A stretch of 47,182 bases of DNA from DASZHA01 sp035938265 (GTDB taxonomy: Bacteria > Chloroflexota > Dormibacteria > DASZGP01). Made by a program: the position numbers and the translations under genes. Positions 7,427 to 14,948 of the stretch are shown piece by piece. The notes below the pieces were generated by a model. The model did no database searches. It worked only from the letters and a program-made list of their open reading frames with translations, and was not told the origin of the DNA. The stretch is from assembly GCA_035938265.1 (NCBI GenBank), contig DASZHA010000084.1, positions 1-47,182 on the forward strand, written 5' to 3'. The number at the start of each line of letters is the position of its first letter. The stretch's first letter is position 1.

Positions 7427-8938
7427 CTACCGGCTGTAGGTGTCCAGGCAGGCGTACTCCTGGCAGCTATGGGCGACGCGTTGGAAGCCGGCGGGCAGGG
7501 CGGGGTCGGGCTGGCCGGCGTCGGTGATGAGGAAGATGCGGCCGGCGGCGTCGGGGACCTGGCGCACCTGGGCGCCTGGGGCGTAGCCGGCGACGCCGAA
7601 GAACCAGGGGACCTGGTCGGCCAGCACCTTGATCCCGGGATAGGCGTCGGGACCAAGGGCGTACGCCACCGAGAAGTAGTGGGTCGGGCCGTTGGTCACG
7701 ACGAGGTCCCCGGCCCGGGTCTGGCCGGCGATCGGAGCGAGGAGGGCGTCGAAGTCCGGGTTGTGGACCTGCAGCAGCATGGCCGTGGCCGCGGCGGCGA
7801 GAACGCCGATCGCGCCCGCCGCCATCCAGCCGCGGCGGAAGATGGCCAGCCCCGCCCCCAGGACCACGACCGCGCTCCCCCAGAACATGCCGGCAAAGCG
7901 CGGGTCGTACAGCGGCTTGTAGAGGCTGACCAGCATCAGTGCCAAGGTCGGCACCGCCGCGCAGCCCAGCAGGAAGGCGGCATCCCGGCGCCGCTCAGGC
8001 GCGAGCCGCCGGAGGAAGGCGACCAGCAGGGCGACCGCGGCGACCGCGCCCAGCCACTGCGCCATGACGGTTATCGCCTGCGCCAGTGGCAGCGCCAGGG
8101 TGGCCGCGAGGTCGGGGACGACCGAAGCCAGCGTCACCCTCGGCAGCCAGAAGGGGTCACCGGCGTGCTGAAACTGGGGCAGGGCGACGACCAGCCAGGG
8201 CACCAGCGTGACGCCCCCGGCGGCGCACGCCAGGACCAGCCTGGCCGAGGTCCGCAAGCTCGGGCGGAAAACGGCAAGGGCGACCACGAGGGCCCCGGTG
8301 ATCGCCAGCACGGCGAAGTAGTGGGTGTAGACGGCCAGGGCGACGCACAGCGCGTAGACCGCCAGCCGCCGTCCCGTCGGCCTCTCGACCGCGCGCCACA
8401 GCGCCAGCGCCGCGACCAGGACCAGGGTCGTCGCCAACGCGTACATCCGGGTGTCACGCGAGGTCAGGAGGAACTGGGGATACGCCGCCACTGCCGCCGC
8501 CGCCAGGATCCCGGCCCAGTCGCCGTGAAGCCGGCGCCCCAGGGCCGCCGCCACCGGTACAGCGGCGACCCCGGCCAGCGCCGACACCAGGCGAAGCGCC
8601 CCCGGCGAGGTGGAGGCCACGGCCACCGCCCGCACCAGCAGGTACTGCAGCGGCGGATGGTTGTCGTGGCGGACCACGTCGAGCATCCCCAGCAGCGATT
8701 GGCGCACGGCCACCCCCGTGAAGGCTTCGTCGCCCCAGAGCCTGGGCACGCTGCCCAGCAGGATCAGCCTGGACGCCAGCGCCAGGACGGTGATCGCGAT
8801 CACCGCCCGCGCGTACATGCTCAGCCCGCGCAGCCGCGCTGCCAGGTTCGCCGCCGCCATGCCCGGCGCTGCCGGCGTCGCCCGGTCGGCCACCTGGGTC
8901 GCGGCCTGGTCGGGAGCCCCCTCGGCGTTGGCGCTCAC
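7427..8938 (-). CDS. Polytopic membrane glycosyltransferase, GT39-like
   Basis: 503 aa GT-C-type transferase. After a 40-residue polar N-terminus and a first membrane helix comes LWGDEAFTGVAVRQSLLG (Asp70, Glu71) and then DVVRHDNHPPLQYLL, the HxxHPP-type loop typical of mannosyltransferase-like GT39 proteins. About ten further membrane segments follow, then a soluble C-terminal domain. It starts at GTG 8938, overlapping the CBS-domain gene by four nt (GTGA), and runs into the second glycosyltransferase. A paired set of GT-C enzymes suggests successive sugar additions to one acceptor on the outer face of the membrane. Confidence 0.8.
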   Translation of the reverse strand: MSANAEGAPDQAATQVADRATPAAPGMAAANLAARLRGLSMYARAVIAITVLALASRLILLGSVPRLWGDEAFTGVAVRQSLLGMLDVVRHDNHPPLQYLLVRAVAVASTSPGALRLVSALAGVAAVPVAAALGRRLHGDWAGILAAAAVAAYPQFLLTSRDTRMYALATTLVLVAALALWRAVERPTGRRLAVYALCVALAVYTHYFAVLAITGALVVALAVFRPSLRTSARLVLACAAGGVTLVPWLVVALPQFQHAGDPFWLPRVTLASVVPDLAATLALPLAQAITVMAQWLGAVAAVALLVAFLRRLAPERRRDAAFLLGCAAVPTLALMLVSLYKPLYDPRFAGMFWGSAVVVLGAGLAIFRRGWMAAGAIGVLAAAATAMLLQVHNPDFDALLAPIAGQTRAGDLVVTNGPTHYFSVAYALGPDAYPGIKVLADQVPWFFGVAGYAPGAQVRQVPDAAGRIFLITDAGQPDPALPAGFQRVAHSCQEYACLDTYSR

Positions 8939-9576
8939 TGCAGTCCGGGCTTGGTGGTGACCTGGTGGGTGCCGGTGACGTAGGCGAAGACGACGATGGC
9001 GGCGAAGACCAGGATCAGGACCACCAGCCCCAGCGCGATCCAGGGCGCCGCCCGCCGCCGCATCGACTCACGCCGCCCGGGGCCGGCCCGAACGACCGAC
9101 TCGAGCTCATCCAGCCGCGCCAGGAAGTCGCCGACGCTGATCATCCCCAGGGGCAGGCCCCGCTCCTTCCACTCTGACCAGACCCCCGATTCCTCGGTCG
9201 GCGCCGGCGGCGCCACCAGGGCGCGGGTTACGCCGGCGGCTAGCATCTTGCGAGCCACCTCGCCAACGGACTCGTCGGGGTCGACGGTCAGGGGGTCGGG
9301 GTCGGCGATGCTGATCGCGGTGGTGCCGTCAGGGGCCTCGAAGGCCGTGGCCAGGCTGCCCTCGTCGATCAAGCCGAGCAGCTCGCTGCTGATGTCGATG
9401 GCCAGCACCGAGCGCACGTCGTGGTCGCGCATCGTCCGCGCGACGTCGCGGGCCGACGCGTCGGCATCCACCAGGACAACGCCGTGGAGCATGACGTCGC
9501 GCACTGGCCGCGTGCGTGCCGCCTCGCCCAGCGACTGGTCGGGCGGGAGCGCCGGCGCCGCGGAGCTGGCGCTCAA
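8935..9576 (-). CDS. CBS-domain protein with C-terminal membrane anchor
   Basis: 213 aa. A CBS pair occupies about residues 22-160 (VRDVMLHGVVLVDADASARDV; GLPLGMISVGDFLARLDEL), followed by a basic linker and one membrane segment (about 176-198) with a short outside tail. CBS pairs bind adenine nucleotides (AMP, ATP, SAM, c-di-AMP) and regulate partners. A CBS pair tethered to the membrane and coupled by overlap to two membrane glycosyltransferases may gate their activity. Start is TTG 9576, overlapping the preceding TGA as TTGA. Confidence 0.85.
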   Translation of the reverse strand: MSASSAAPALPPDQSLGEAARTRPVRDVMLHGVVLVDADASARDVARTMRDHDVRSVLAIDISSELLGLIDEGSLATAFEAPDGTTAISIADPDPLTVDPDESVGEVARKMLAAGVTRALVAPPAPTEESGVWSEWKERGLPLGMISVGDFLARLDELESVVRAGPGRRESMRRRAAPWIALGLVVLILVFAAIVVFAYVTGTHQVTTKPGLQ

Positions 9577-9974
9577 CGGTGGTCCTTGCCGCGGGCCAGG
9601 AAGGCGGCCACCTCGGCGTGGGAGAGGACGCCCACTGGACGGGCCGGTGAGCCGCCGGTGACGACGAAGAAGTCGACGCCCTCGTCGGCCATCCGCCGCA
9701 CCGCCTCGGCCAGCGGCTCGCCCGCCTCCACCGTGGCCGGGGCGTCCAGGGTCATGATGTCGGACGCCATGCCCTCGGTCTTGCCCTCGATAACGGCGCG
9801 GAGCAGGTCGAGGTCGCTGACGGTGCCGGCGATCAGGTCGCTGCCGGCGCTGGCCACCACCATCCGCCGGGCGCCCTCCTCATGAAGGCGCCGGGCCACC
9901 TCCATCACGGGGGTGCGGAGCGTGCAGCCGGGGACGCGAGGGCGCATCGCCTCGGCCACGGTCGGTGCAGCCAC
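9573..9974 (-). CDS. CBS-domain pair protein
   Basis: 133 aa consisting only of two CBS motifs (TVAEAMRPRVPGCTL with MEVARRLHEEGARRMVV, and MASDIMTLDAPATVEAGE with GVDFFVVTGG). Soluble, probably dimeric nucleotide sensor. GTG 9974 is seven nt after a TAGACT hexamer, so this is likely the first gene of the CBS-CBS-GT-GT transcript and may be leaderless. It lies 10 nt after the cytochrome b gene, from which read-through is possible. Confidence 0.85.
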   Translation of the reverse strand: MAAPTVAEAMRPRVPGCTLRTPVMEVARRLHEEGARRMVVASAGSDLIAGTVSDLDLLRAVIEGKTEGMASDIMTLDAPATVEAGEPLAEAVRRMADEGVDFFVVTGGSPARPVGVLSHAEVAAFLARGKDHR

Positions 9975-9981
9975 GAACTGA

Positions 9982-9987
9982 AGTCTA
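9982..9987 (-). promoter_or_regulatory. -10 hexamer TAGACT before CBS gene
   Basis: TAGACT on the minus strand, seven nt upstream of GTG 9974; predicted leaderless start for the CBS-CBS-GT-GT operon. No clear -35. Confidence 0.4.
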
Positions 9988-10695
9988 CGGTTTGGGCTTG
10001 GGCGGATCGGCCTCGAGGGAGAGGGGATGGTGCTGGGCCAGCCAGTCGCGCCGCACCCGGCCGCTAATCATGCCGAACAGCCCGGGACGCGTCGGCGGGT
10101 AGACCGCGGCGAGGAAGATGTGCCCGATCACGGCCAGGGTCAGGACCATCCAGGCGAGGTTGTGCAGGTCGCGGGAGTTGGAGACCAGCCAGAAGGGGGG
10201 GTGGATGCCGGGGAAGATCAGCAGCCCGGTGATCGATAGCCAGACGATCCCGGCCAGGGTGAGCACGGCGTTGAACTTCTGCCCGGCGTTGAACCGTCCC
10301 TGCTTGGGCAGCTTGTCGCGGCCGCCGACCTTGCGCCAGAGCCAGGAGCGGAACCATCGGCGATCGTCCTTGCTCCAGCGATCGACCTCGCTCGCGTCCC
10401 TGGCGATCCCGTGGCGGTCGCCGAATGCCAGCACCAGCAGCGGCAGCACGACCACCGCCAGGCCGGCGAAGCGGTGGACGTCACGGACCAATTCGCGGCT
10501 GCCAACCAGCTTCTCCAGGCCCTGGAAGTAGAGGGCCAGGCCGGTGAGGATGGTGAGCATGAAGGGGATCGCGAACGCCCAGTGGAAGAGGCGCTCGGAG
10601 AGATTGAAGCGCTCGACCATCTCCGGACCGGTCCCAGCGCCGGTGGCGCCCGCGCCCGCGGCGCTACTTGAGGTAGGCGTTGACGTCATATCCAC
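9985..10695 (-). CDS. Cytochrome b561/FdhI-type membrane subunit
   Basis: 236 aa membrane cytochrome b of the formate-dehydrogenase-gamma/DUF4405-like type. Haem-ligand candidates sit in four helices: ERLFHWAFAIPF, RDVHRFAGLAVV, RDLHNLAWMVLTL and VIGHIFLAAVYPP. It probably passes electrons between the quinone pool and the molybdoenzyme encoded immediately upstream. The drawn start, GTG 10695, overlaps that gene by 32 nt and gives a low-complexity Ser/Thr/Gly/Ala leader; ATG 10689 or the ATG at residue 26 (MVERFNL) are alternatives. Unlike MsrQ, the usual partner of YedY/MsrP, this subunit looks FdhI-like. Confidence 0.8.
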   Translation of the reverse strand: MDMTSTPTSSSAAGAGATGAGTGPEMVERFNLSERLFHWAFAIPFMLTILTGLALYFQGLEKLVGSRELVRDVHRFAGLAVVVLPLLVLAFGDRHGIARDASEVDRWSKDDRRWFRSWLWRKVGGRDKLPKQGRFNAGQKFNAVLTLAGIVWLSITGLLIFPGIHPPFWLVSNSRDLHNLAWMVLTLAVIGHIFLAAVYPPTRPGLFGMISGRVRRDWLAQHHPLSLEADPPKPKP

Positions 10696-11335
10696 GCTGC
10701 TCCCAGTAGCCGATCTCCTGCTGCGCCGTCAGCCGGATCCGCGAAACCCACTTGGTCCCCTTGTAGCCGAACATGAAGGGGATCACCAGCCGCAGGGCCG
10801 CGCCCCGGTCCGCCTCCAGCGGGGCACCATTGAGGCTGTGAGCCAGCAGCACCTCGGGCCGGCGCGCCTCTTCGAGCAAGAGGCTGTCGGTATAGACGCC
10901 ATCGGCGGAGTCGAAGCTGATGGCGGTGGCCTCGGGCAGCGCCCCGGCCAGGTCGATCAGAGTCGAGACCAGCGGTCCCTGCCAGCGGACTTGCTGGACC
11001 TTCCAGCCGGTGACGCACATGTAGTCATGGGTCTGGTCGGACTGCTTCAGCGCGATCAGCTGCTTGAAGCTGAGGGTCAGCGGGTTCTTGACCAGCCCCT
11101 CGATCCGCAGGTCCCAGTTCTGGCCGTCGAACCTGGGCTCCACCGAGGAGACGGTGTAGAAATAGAAGCCGTCCTTGGGGATCAGGGTCTTCAGCACCGG
11201 CAGCTGCCCGATCGAGCTGAAGAGCTGCGCCCCACCCGCGACCACCACGCCGCCGGCCGCCAGCAAGCCTACGAAAAGGCGTCGCCCGATGCGCTGCTCG
11301 CCCGGGGCGGACATGTCGAGCTCGCGTTTGGCCAT
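10664..11335 (-). CDS. Sulfite-oxidase-fold molybdopterin oxidoreductase (YedY/MsrP-like), exported
   Basis: 223 aa. The N-terminus has a Tat-like GRRLFVGLLAAGG stretch (17-29), predicting folded export or membrane tethering. The Mo-cofactor domain includes DYMCVTGWKVQQVRWQG with the molybdenum-ligand Cys107, LRLVIPFMFGYKGTKWV and a C-terminal IGYWEQRGYDVNAY, as in SUOX-fold proteins. It lacks the C-terminal dimerisation domain of true sulfite oxidases, so a reductase such as MsrP (methionine sulfoxide) or an uncharacterised activity is more likely. It precedes and overlaps the cytochrome b gene. Divergent from the zinc-ribbon gene across a 67-nt gap containing an inverted repeat. Confidence 0.88.
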   Translation of the reverse strand: MAKRELDMSAPGEQRIGRRLFVGLLAAGGVVVAGGAQLFSSIGQLPVLKTLIPKDGFYFYTVSSVEPRFDGQNWDLRIEGLVKNPLTLSFKQLIALKQSDQTHDYMCVTGWKVQQVRWQGPLVSTLIDLAGALPEATAISFDSADGVYTDSLLLEEARRPEVLLAHSLNGAPLEADRGAALRLVIPFMFGYKGTKWVSRIRLTAQQEIGYWEQRGYDVNAYLK

Positions 11336-11344
11336 AACAGTTCA

Positions 11345-11367
11345 AATTCTGCGCCACGCCCAGAATT
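11345..11367. promoter_or_regulatory. Inverted repeat in divergent intergenic region
   Basis: AATTCTG (11345-11351) and CAGAATT (11361-11367) form a perfect 7-bp inverted repeat with a 9-nt spacer. It lies 10 nt upstream of the molybdoenzyme ATG and 20 nt before the TAACAT hexamer (11387-11392) of the rightward gene. The symmetry and position fit a dimeric regulator site controlling both genes; the regulator is unknown. Confidence 0.4.
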
Positions 11368-11402
11368 CCGCCGATTGGGCATCGGTTAACATTCACCCGC
11401 CG

Positions 11403-11873
11403 ATGTTCGGACGCGCTTTCAAGTTCCCGATCCCCAAGTCGCTGCCCTCGACCTGCGACAACTGTGGGGCCAAGCTGCATTGGCAGCCGGTGGTCTACAG
11501 GGACCCGGTGATCGGGGTCGACAAGGTCGACCACTACAAGGCTGACTGCTCCTGCGGCGAGGTCCACTATCGCGACGGCCGGGGCCAGGTGGTGGAGCCG
11601 GCGATCGAGAACCTCGCTCCCGACAGGTCGGACGTCGCCCACTCACCCCAGGGCGAAGTGCCCTACTCCGGCTACATGGAGTTCGTCAAGCAGGAACGCG
11701 AGAAGGCCGAGGCCCTCAAGAAGACGCAGGCGGCGAAGGCCGCAGCAGCAGCCGCCGGTGCGGACAAGCCCGCGTCGGTCGCCGCGGGTGGGGAGAGGCC
11801 GGCCGCGGCGGGGGCTCCCGCCGGCAACGCTCCCACTCCGCCTGCTAACTCGGAGGAGCCGGCCGCCGAATAG
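11403..11873 (+). CDS. Zinc-ribbon protein with Ala-rich C-terminal tail
   Basis: 156 aa from ATG 11403. Upstream in-frame codons exist but run through the divergent promoter region, so this ATG, ten nt after TAACAT, is preferred. Cysteines Cys18-x2-Cys21 and Cys49-x-Cys51 form a likely zinc-binding site (STCDNCGAKLHW and DCSCGEVHYRDG). After a charged helix (MEFVKQEREKAEALKK) the last 55 residues are Ala/Pro/Gly low complexity. No known function; a nucleic-acid or protein-binding adaptor is a guess. Confidence 0.7.
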   Translation: MFGRAFKFPIPKSLPSTCDNCGAKLHWQPVVYRDPVIGVDKVDHYKADCSCGEVHYRDGRGQVVEPAIENLAPDRSDVAHSPQGEVPYSGYMEFVKQEREKAEALKKTQAAKAAAAAAGADKPASVAAGGERPAAAGAPAGNAPTPPANSEEPAAE

Positions 11874-11933
11874 CGCGGGGCTCAATCCGCGACAAGGTCG
11901 CGGACTGGAGATCGTGTAGAACTAGAGCCGTAT

Positions 11934-13160
11934 ATGACCTCCGAATCAGCAGCGGGCGGGACGCCTGCCATCCCCGGCGGTAACGCGGCGGAGGCGGGGA
12001 CACCGGAGGAGGTAGCCGCTCCCAAACAAATCGACCAGTCGGGGGAGACTCGCTCGGTTCGGCTGGAGAGCATGCGGGCCCTGGCGGCGTCTGCGGTCAT
12101 GGTGGGGCACACTTTCGGCCAGTCGATTGGTTACGGCGCACCTGCTCTCGCGACCTATCCGCGACGCGTCGTTTACGGCGGCGGTTTTGGAGTGTTCATC
12201 TTCTTCTGCCTGTCTGGCTACCTGCTGTACCGCCCCTTTGCGGTCCGAGACGTGGGAGACGGCGCCACCGTAAACCTGGCCCGCTACGCGCGCAACCGAG
12301 TGTTGCGCATCCTCCCGCTCTACTACGCGGTGGTGATCGTTCTGATCTTCCTCGATCCGCAGCTTCGCCACCGCCTACCCCTGCTCAAGTTCGCCACCTT
12401 TACGCAGACCCTCTTCGCTGACACGGCCGACCTGCCCAACAGCCTCTTGTGGTCGGTGACCGTCGAGATCGTGTTCTATGCCACTCTGCCGTTCCTGGCG
12501 TGGGGCATCGCCGTGGTTGCCCGGCGGTCGGCGTTGCGCGCCGCCATTGTGATCCTGGCCCTTGGAGCTGTGAGCTATGTCGTCTGGCTCACGTACGGAC
12601 CCCATTCGCTCGAGCACCTATCGCTGGGGATCCATTCGTTCGCGGCGAACTTCGTCTATTTCACGCCTGGCATGCTGCTCGCCCTGATCCGTACGTCCTG
12701 GGCGGGTGTCGTACCGTCATGGCTCCCCGCGATCCTCCAGCGATCAACCCTCTGGCTCCTGGCCTCGGCGGGCTTGATGATGATCGTGTTCTACCGGTAC
12801 GACCTCGACCTGCTGGTCATGACCGCTGGGTTCCTCGCCGTGGGCGCCTGCGTCCTACCGATCCGCGATGGGATCTTGCTGCGAGCCCTGGACTGGCGTC
12901 CACTCGCCATTCTTGGACTGGCTTCCTACAGCCTGTTCGTTTGGCACTTCCCGATCGTCAGCGCGCTGCCGGCCGGATCCAGTTGGCTGCATTTCGCTGT
13001 GTTGCTTCCAATCGGAGCGGTGCTCAGCATTGCTGCCGCGCTCGTCAGCTACTGGGCGATCGAGTCTCCGTTCCTGAGGCTGCGCCGTCGCTGGTCCTCG
13101 GCCAGCGCCGCGACTGGGACGAGCCAGGGGTCGAACGTGGAGAAACGTCCAGCGAGCTGA
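11934..13160 (+). CDS. Acyltransferase-3 family membrane protein (OafA/YrhL-like)
   Basis: 408 aa membrane O-acyltransferase. After a 35-residue polar tail, RLESMRALAASAVMVGHTFG holds the family His in helix 1, and ARYARNRVLRILPLYY is the conserved Arg-rich cytoplasmic segment. About ten membrane helices follow, ending with VSYWAIESPFLRLRRRW, the typical C-terminal signature. These proteins transfer acetyl or other acyl groups to surface polysaccharides, peptidoglycan or lipids. TAGAAC (11917-11922) lies 11 nt before ATG. No glycan cluster directly adjoins, so the acceptor is unknown. Confidence 0.9.
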   Translation: MTSESAAGGTPAIPGGNAAEAGTPEEVAAPKQIDQSGETRSVRLESMRALAASAVMVGHTFGQSIGYGAPALATYPRRVVYGGGFGVFIFFCLSGYLLYRPFAVRDVGDGATVNLARYARNRVLRILPLYYAVVIVLIFLDPQLRHRLPLLKFATFTQTLFADTADLPNSLLWSVTVEIVFYATLPFLAWGIAVVARRSALRAAIVILALGAVSYVVWLTYGPHSLEHLSLGIHSFAANFVYFTPGMLLALIRTSWAGVVPSWLPAILQRSTLWLLASAGLMMIVFYRYDLDLLVMTAGFLAVGACVLPIRDGILLRALDWRPLAILGLASYSLFVWHFPIVSALPAGSSWLHFAVLLPIGAVLSIAAALVSYWAIESPFLRLRRRWSSASAATGTSQGSNVEKRPAS

Positions 13161-13187
13161 CGCCTGATCCTCTGGGGCGGGGCGAGG

Positions 13188-13262
13188 TGGCTGGGGAGGA
13201 AGGAATCGAACCTTCAATCTTCGCGTCCAGAGCGCGCTGCCTTACCATTTGGCCACTCCCCA
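13188..13262 (-). tRNA. tRNA-Gln (anticodon CTG)
   Basis: Cloverleaf on the minus strand: acceptor arms TGGGGAG and CTCCCCA, discriminator G, and encoded CCA (13188-13190). The D-arm contains GGCCAAATGGTAAGGCA, the anticodon loop is CTCTGGA with anticodon CTG, and the T-arm is GAAGGTTCGATTCCTTC. The U1-A72 pair is a known tRNA-Gln identity feature. The anticodon stem appears to have a G-A mismatch at its base. Confidence 0.95.
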
Positions 13263-13305
13263 TCGTGTCGATCCGGGCGGCCCGGAACCCCCGTGGAGCC
13301 CCCGA

Positions 13306-13311
13306 ATTATA
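13306..13311 (-). promoter_or_regulatory. -10 hexamer TATAAT before tRNA-Gln
   Basis: A perfect TATAAT on the minus strand, 43 nt upstream of the tRNA-Gln 5' end. A clear -35 is not visible 16-18 nt further up. Confidence 0.45.
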
Positions 13312-13438
13312 GGAGCACCAGCCTCTGCAGCTGAGATCGGCACTGGCTGTTTTGTGGCCGAGCCTGATAGTATTGCTATAGCGTTTTAGGTTACCTGCCC
13401 CTACAGCATAGAAACGCGCTAACGCGAGGAGGAGCCGC

Positions 13439-13639
13439 TTGCCACGTAGACGGCCCCCGGTCGACATTTTCACCTTCCCGATTCCCGACCAATGGGAACG
13501 GCGCCAGGCCCGCTGCCCCCAATGTGGTGGCGTGGGGCACGCCATCGGGCAGGTCGGCATGCGGTTGGTCTTTCGCTGCAGCGAGTGCGGGGTGCGTTTC
13601 AAGGCCGGCGGCGACGAAGCCGCGGAGGCTGGGCGCTGA
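13439..13639 (+). CDS. Small zinc-ribbon protein
   Basis: 66 aa starting at TTG 13439, chosen because GAGGAGGAG lies four nt upstream. Two CxxC pairs (Cys26/Cys29 in RCPQCGG and Cys47/Cys50 in RCSECGV) about 20 residues apart make a classic zinc ribbon. The rest is a basic N-terminus and a short acidic tail. Function unknown. A TATAGC/TAGTAT region near 13370-13380 may be its promoter. Confidence 0.65.
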   Translation: MPRRRPPVDIFTFPIPDQWERRQARCPQCGGVGHAIGQVGMRLVFRCSECGVRFKAGGDEAAEAGR

Positions 13640-13664
13640 CCCCACTGCCGGCGCCGCGTAACAT
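13636..13664 (+). promoter_or_regulatory. Promoter for GT87-type gene, predicted start at ATC 13671
   Basis: CTGACC (13636-13641) and TAACAT (13659-13664) are separated by 17 nt. Six nt after TAACAT is ATC 13671, in frame with the glycosyltransferase that follows. The distance equals that of TANNNT hexamers before the canonical starts of gltX and the propeller gene in this window. Confidence 0.45.
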
Positions 13665-13670
13665 CGCGGC

Positions 13671-14948
13671 ATCGCGACATCAGCTGAGCCACCCGGCAAC
13701 GCCACCGACGATCGTCCCGGCGACCTCGAGGCGGATCCCGTCGGGCTCCTCTCCGGGCGCACCGCCGCCGCCGGCCTCGTCGCCGTCGCTGTCGCCGCCG
13801 GCTTCGTAGGCATCAGCCTCGCCACCCGCGGCTCGGGTGGGTTCTTCAACGACTTCTACGACTACTGGGGCGCGGCGCGTCTCCTCGCCACCGGCGGCAA
13901 CCCCTACGACAGCGCCGCCCTGGCTGCCGTGGTCCAGGGTGCCGGCGTCCAGTTCCAGGTCGGGACTGGCTACTCCTACCCGCTGCTGTTTGCGATCCTG
14001 ATGCTGCCGCTGGCGGCGCTGTCGCCGACGACCGCGGCGTATGTCTTCTCCGGTCTGGGCCTCCTGGCGCTGGCGGTCTCGGTGACCATCCTGCTGGCGC
14101 CGCTATCACGGCTGAGAATGGTCGAGCTCCTTCTCCTTGGCGGTTACGCCGGCCTCTTCACCTCGGTTCGCGGCACCATCTACTTCGGCCAGGCCAACCT
14201 GCTGGTGCTGCCGCTCCTGGCGGTCGCCTTCCGCGGCCGGTTGCGGGCGCCAATGCTGGCGCTGGCCACGGCGGTCAAGCTCTACCCGGTGGCCGGCCTG
14301 GTCGCGCTTGCCGCCCGGGGCCGCCGGGCGCTGGTCGCGCTCGCAGCGGCGGTCGGGCTCACGGCTGCCCTGGTCGCGCTGCCCAACCTCCTCCTTGGCA
14401 GGTCTGGCGCCGGCGGCGACCGCGTCGCCGGTTTCCTCGGCCCCGACACCTTCTGGACCAACCAGTCGATCAATGGCTGGGTCAGCCGGCTGGCGTTGAC
14501 ATCGGATATGACAACCGCGCCGCTGCCCGGACTGCCCGTCACGCCGACGATGCTGGCCCTGGTCCTGGCCGTCGGGGTCGCCGTCATCGTCGTTGTCGTC
14601 CGCCGTCGCGGTGACCCCTGGGACGGCTGCCTGGCGCTGTTGATCGCCTGGGGCGTGGTGGCCGCGCCCAAGAACTCGCTCTGGAACTACACGCCGCTAC
14701 TGCTAGCCCTCGCGTGGTGCTATCCGCGGGTTCGACTGCGGCCTCTCCTGCTGCTGGCGCTGGTCATCGGATTCGCCCTCATCGAGGTGCAGTCGCGTAT
14801 CGACCTGGTCCATGACACCTTCTATCTCGGCAGCCCGGCGCTGACCTGGCTCTCGTCCCTGGCGCTCTACGGGGCCCTGGTCGTCCTGGGGCTGACCGCC
14901 TACCTGCTGGTGCGCGAGCCGGCCGGTTCCGGCGAGGCGGCCGCGTGA
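13671..14948 (+). CDS. GT87 (DUF2029) family membrane glycosyltransferase, no canonical start codon
   Basis: Polytopic polyprenyl-phosphate-mannose-dependent type transferase (GT-C fold). The frame is open from 13662 (TAA at 13659) to 14948 but has no ATG, GTG or TTG before GTG 13929. Starting there would lose the first membrane helix and the conserved FFNDFYDYWGAARLLATGG and NPYD segment that holds the catalytic-type Asp. From ATC 13671 the product is 425 aa, normal for the family, with about ten membrane helices; YFGQANLLVLPLL and NQSINGWVSRL are typical. ATC is the first base triplet after a well-spaced promoter, so a leaderless AUC start is possible; an error in the assembly is the main alternative. 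The 3' end overlaps the convergent ABC ATPase gene by 49 nt. Confidence 0.75.
   Translation: MATSAEPPGNATDDRPGDLEADPVGLLSGRTAAAGLVAVAVAAGFVGISLATRGSGGFFNDFYDYWGAARLLATGGNPYDSAALAAVVQGAGVQFQVGTGYSYPLLFAILMLPLAALSPTTAAYVFSGLGLLALAVSVTILLAPLSRLRMVELLLLGGYAGLFTSVRGTIYFGQANLLVLPLLAVAFRGRLRAPMLALATAVKLYPVAGLVALAARGRRALVALAAAVGLTAALVALPNLLLGRSGAGGDRVAGFLGPDTFWTNQSINGWVSRLALTSDMTTAPLPGLPVTPTMLALVLAVGVAVIVVVVRRRGDPWDGCLALLIAWGVVAAPKNSLWNYTPLLLALAWCYPRVRLRPLLLLALVIGFALIEVQSRIDLVHDTFYLGSPALTWLSSLALYGALVVLGLTAYLLVREPAGSGEAAA

Noticed and set aside
7397..8983. 528-codon plus-strand frame over the GT39 genes
   Set aside because: Arg/Gln/Gly-rich composition without any motif; opposite strand encodes membrane glycosyltransferases with catalytic motifs.
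12449..13312. 287-codon frame over the acyltransferase gene and tRNA-Gln
   Set aside because: Runs through a tRNA gene and has no motif; the acyltransferase frame has clear family signatures.
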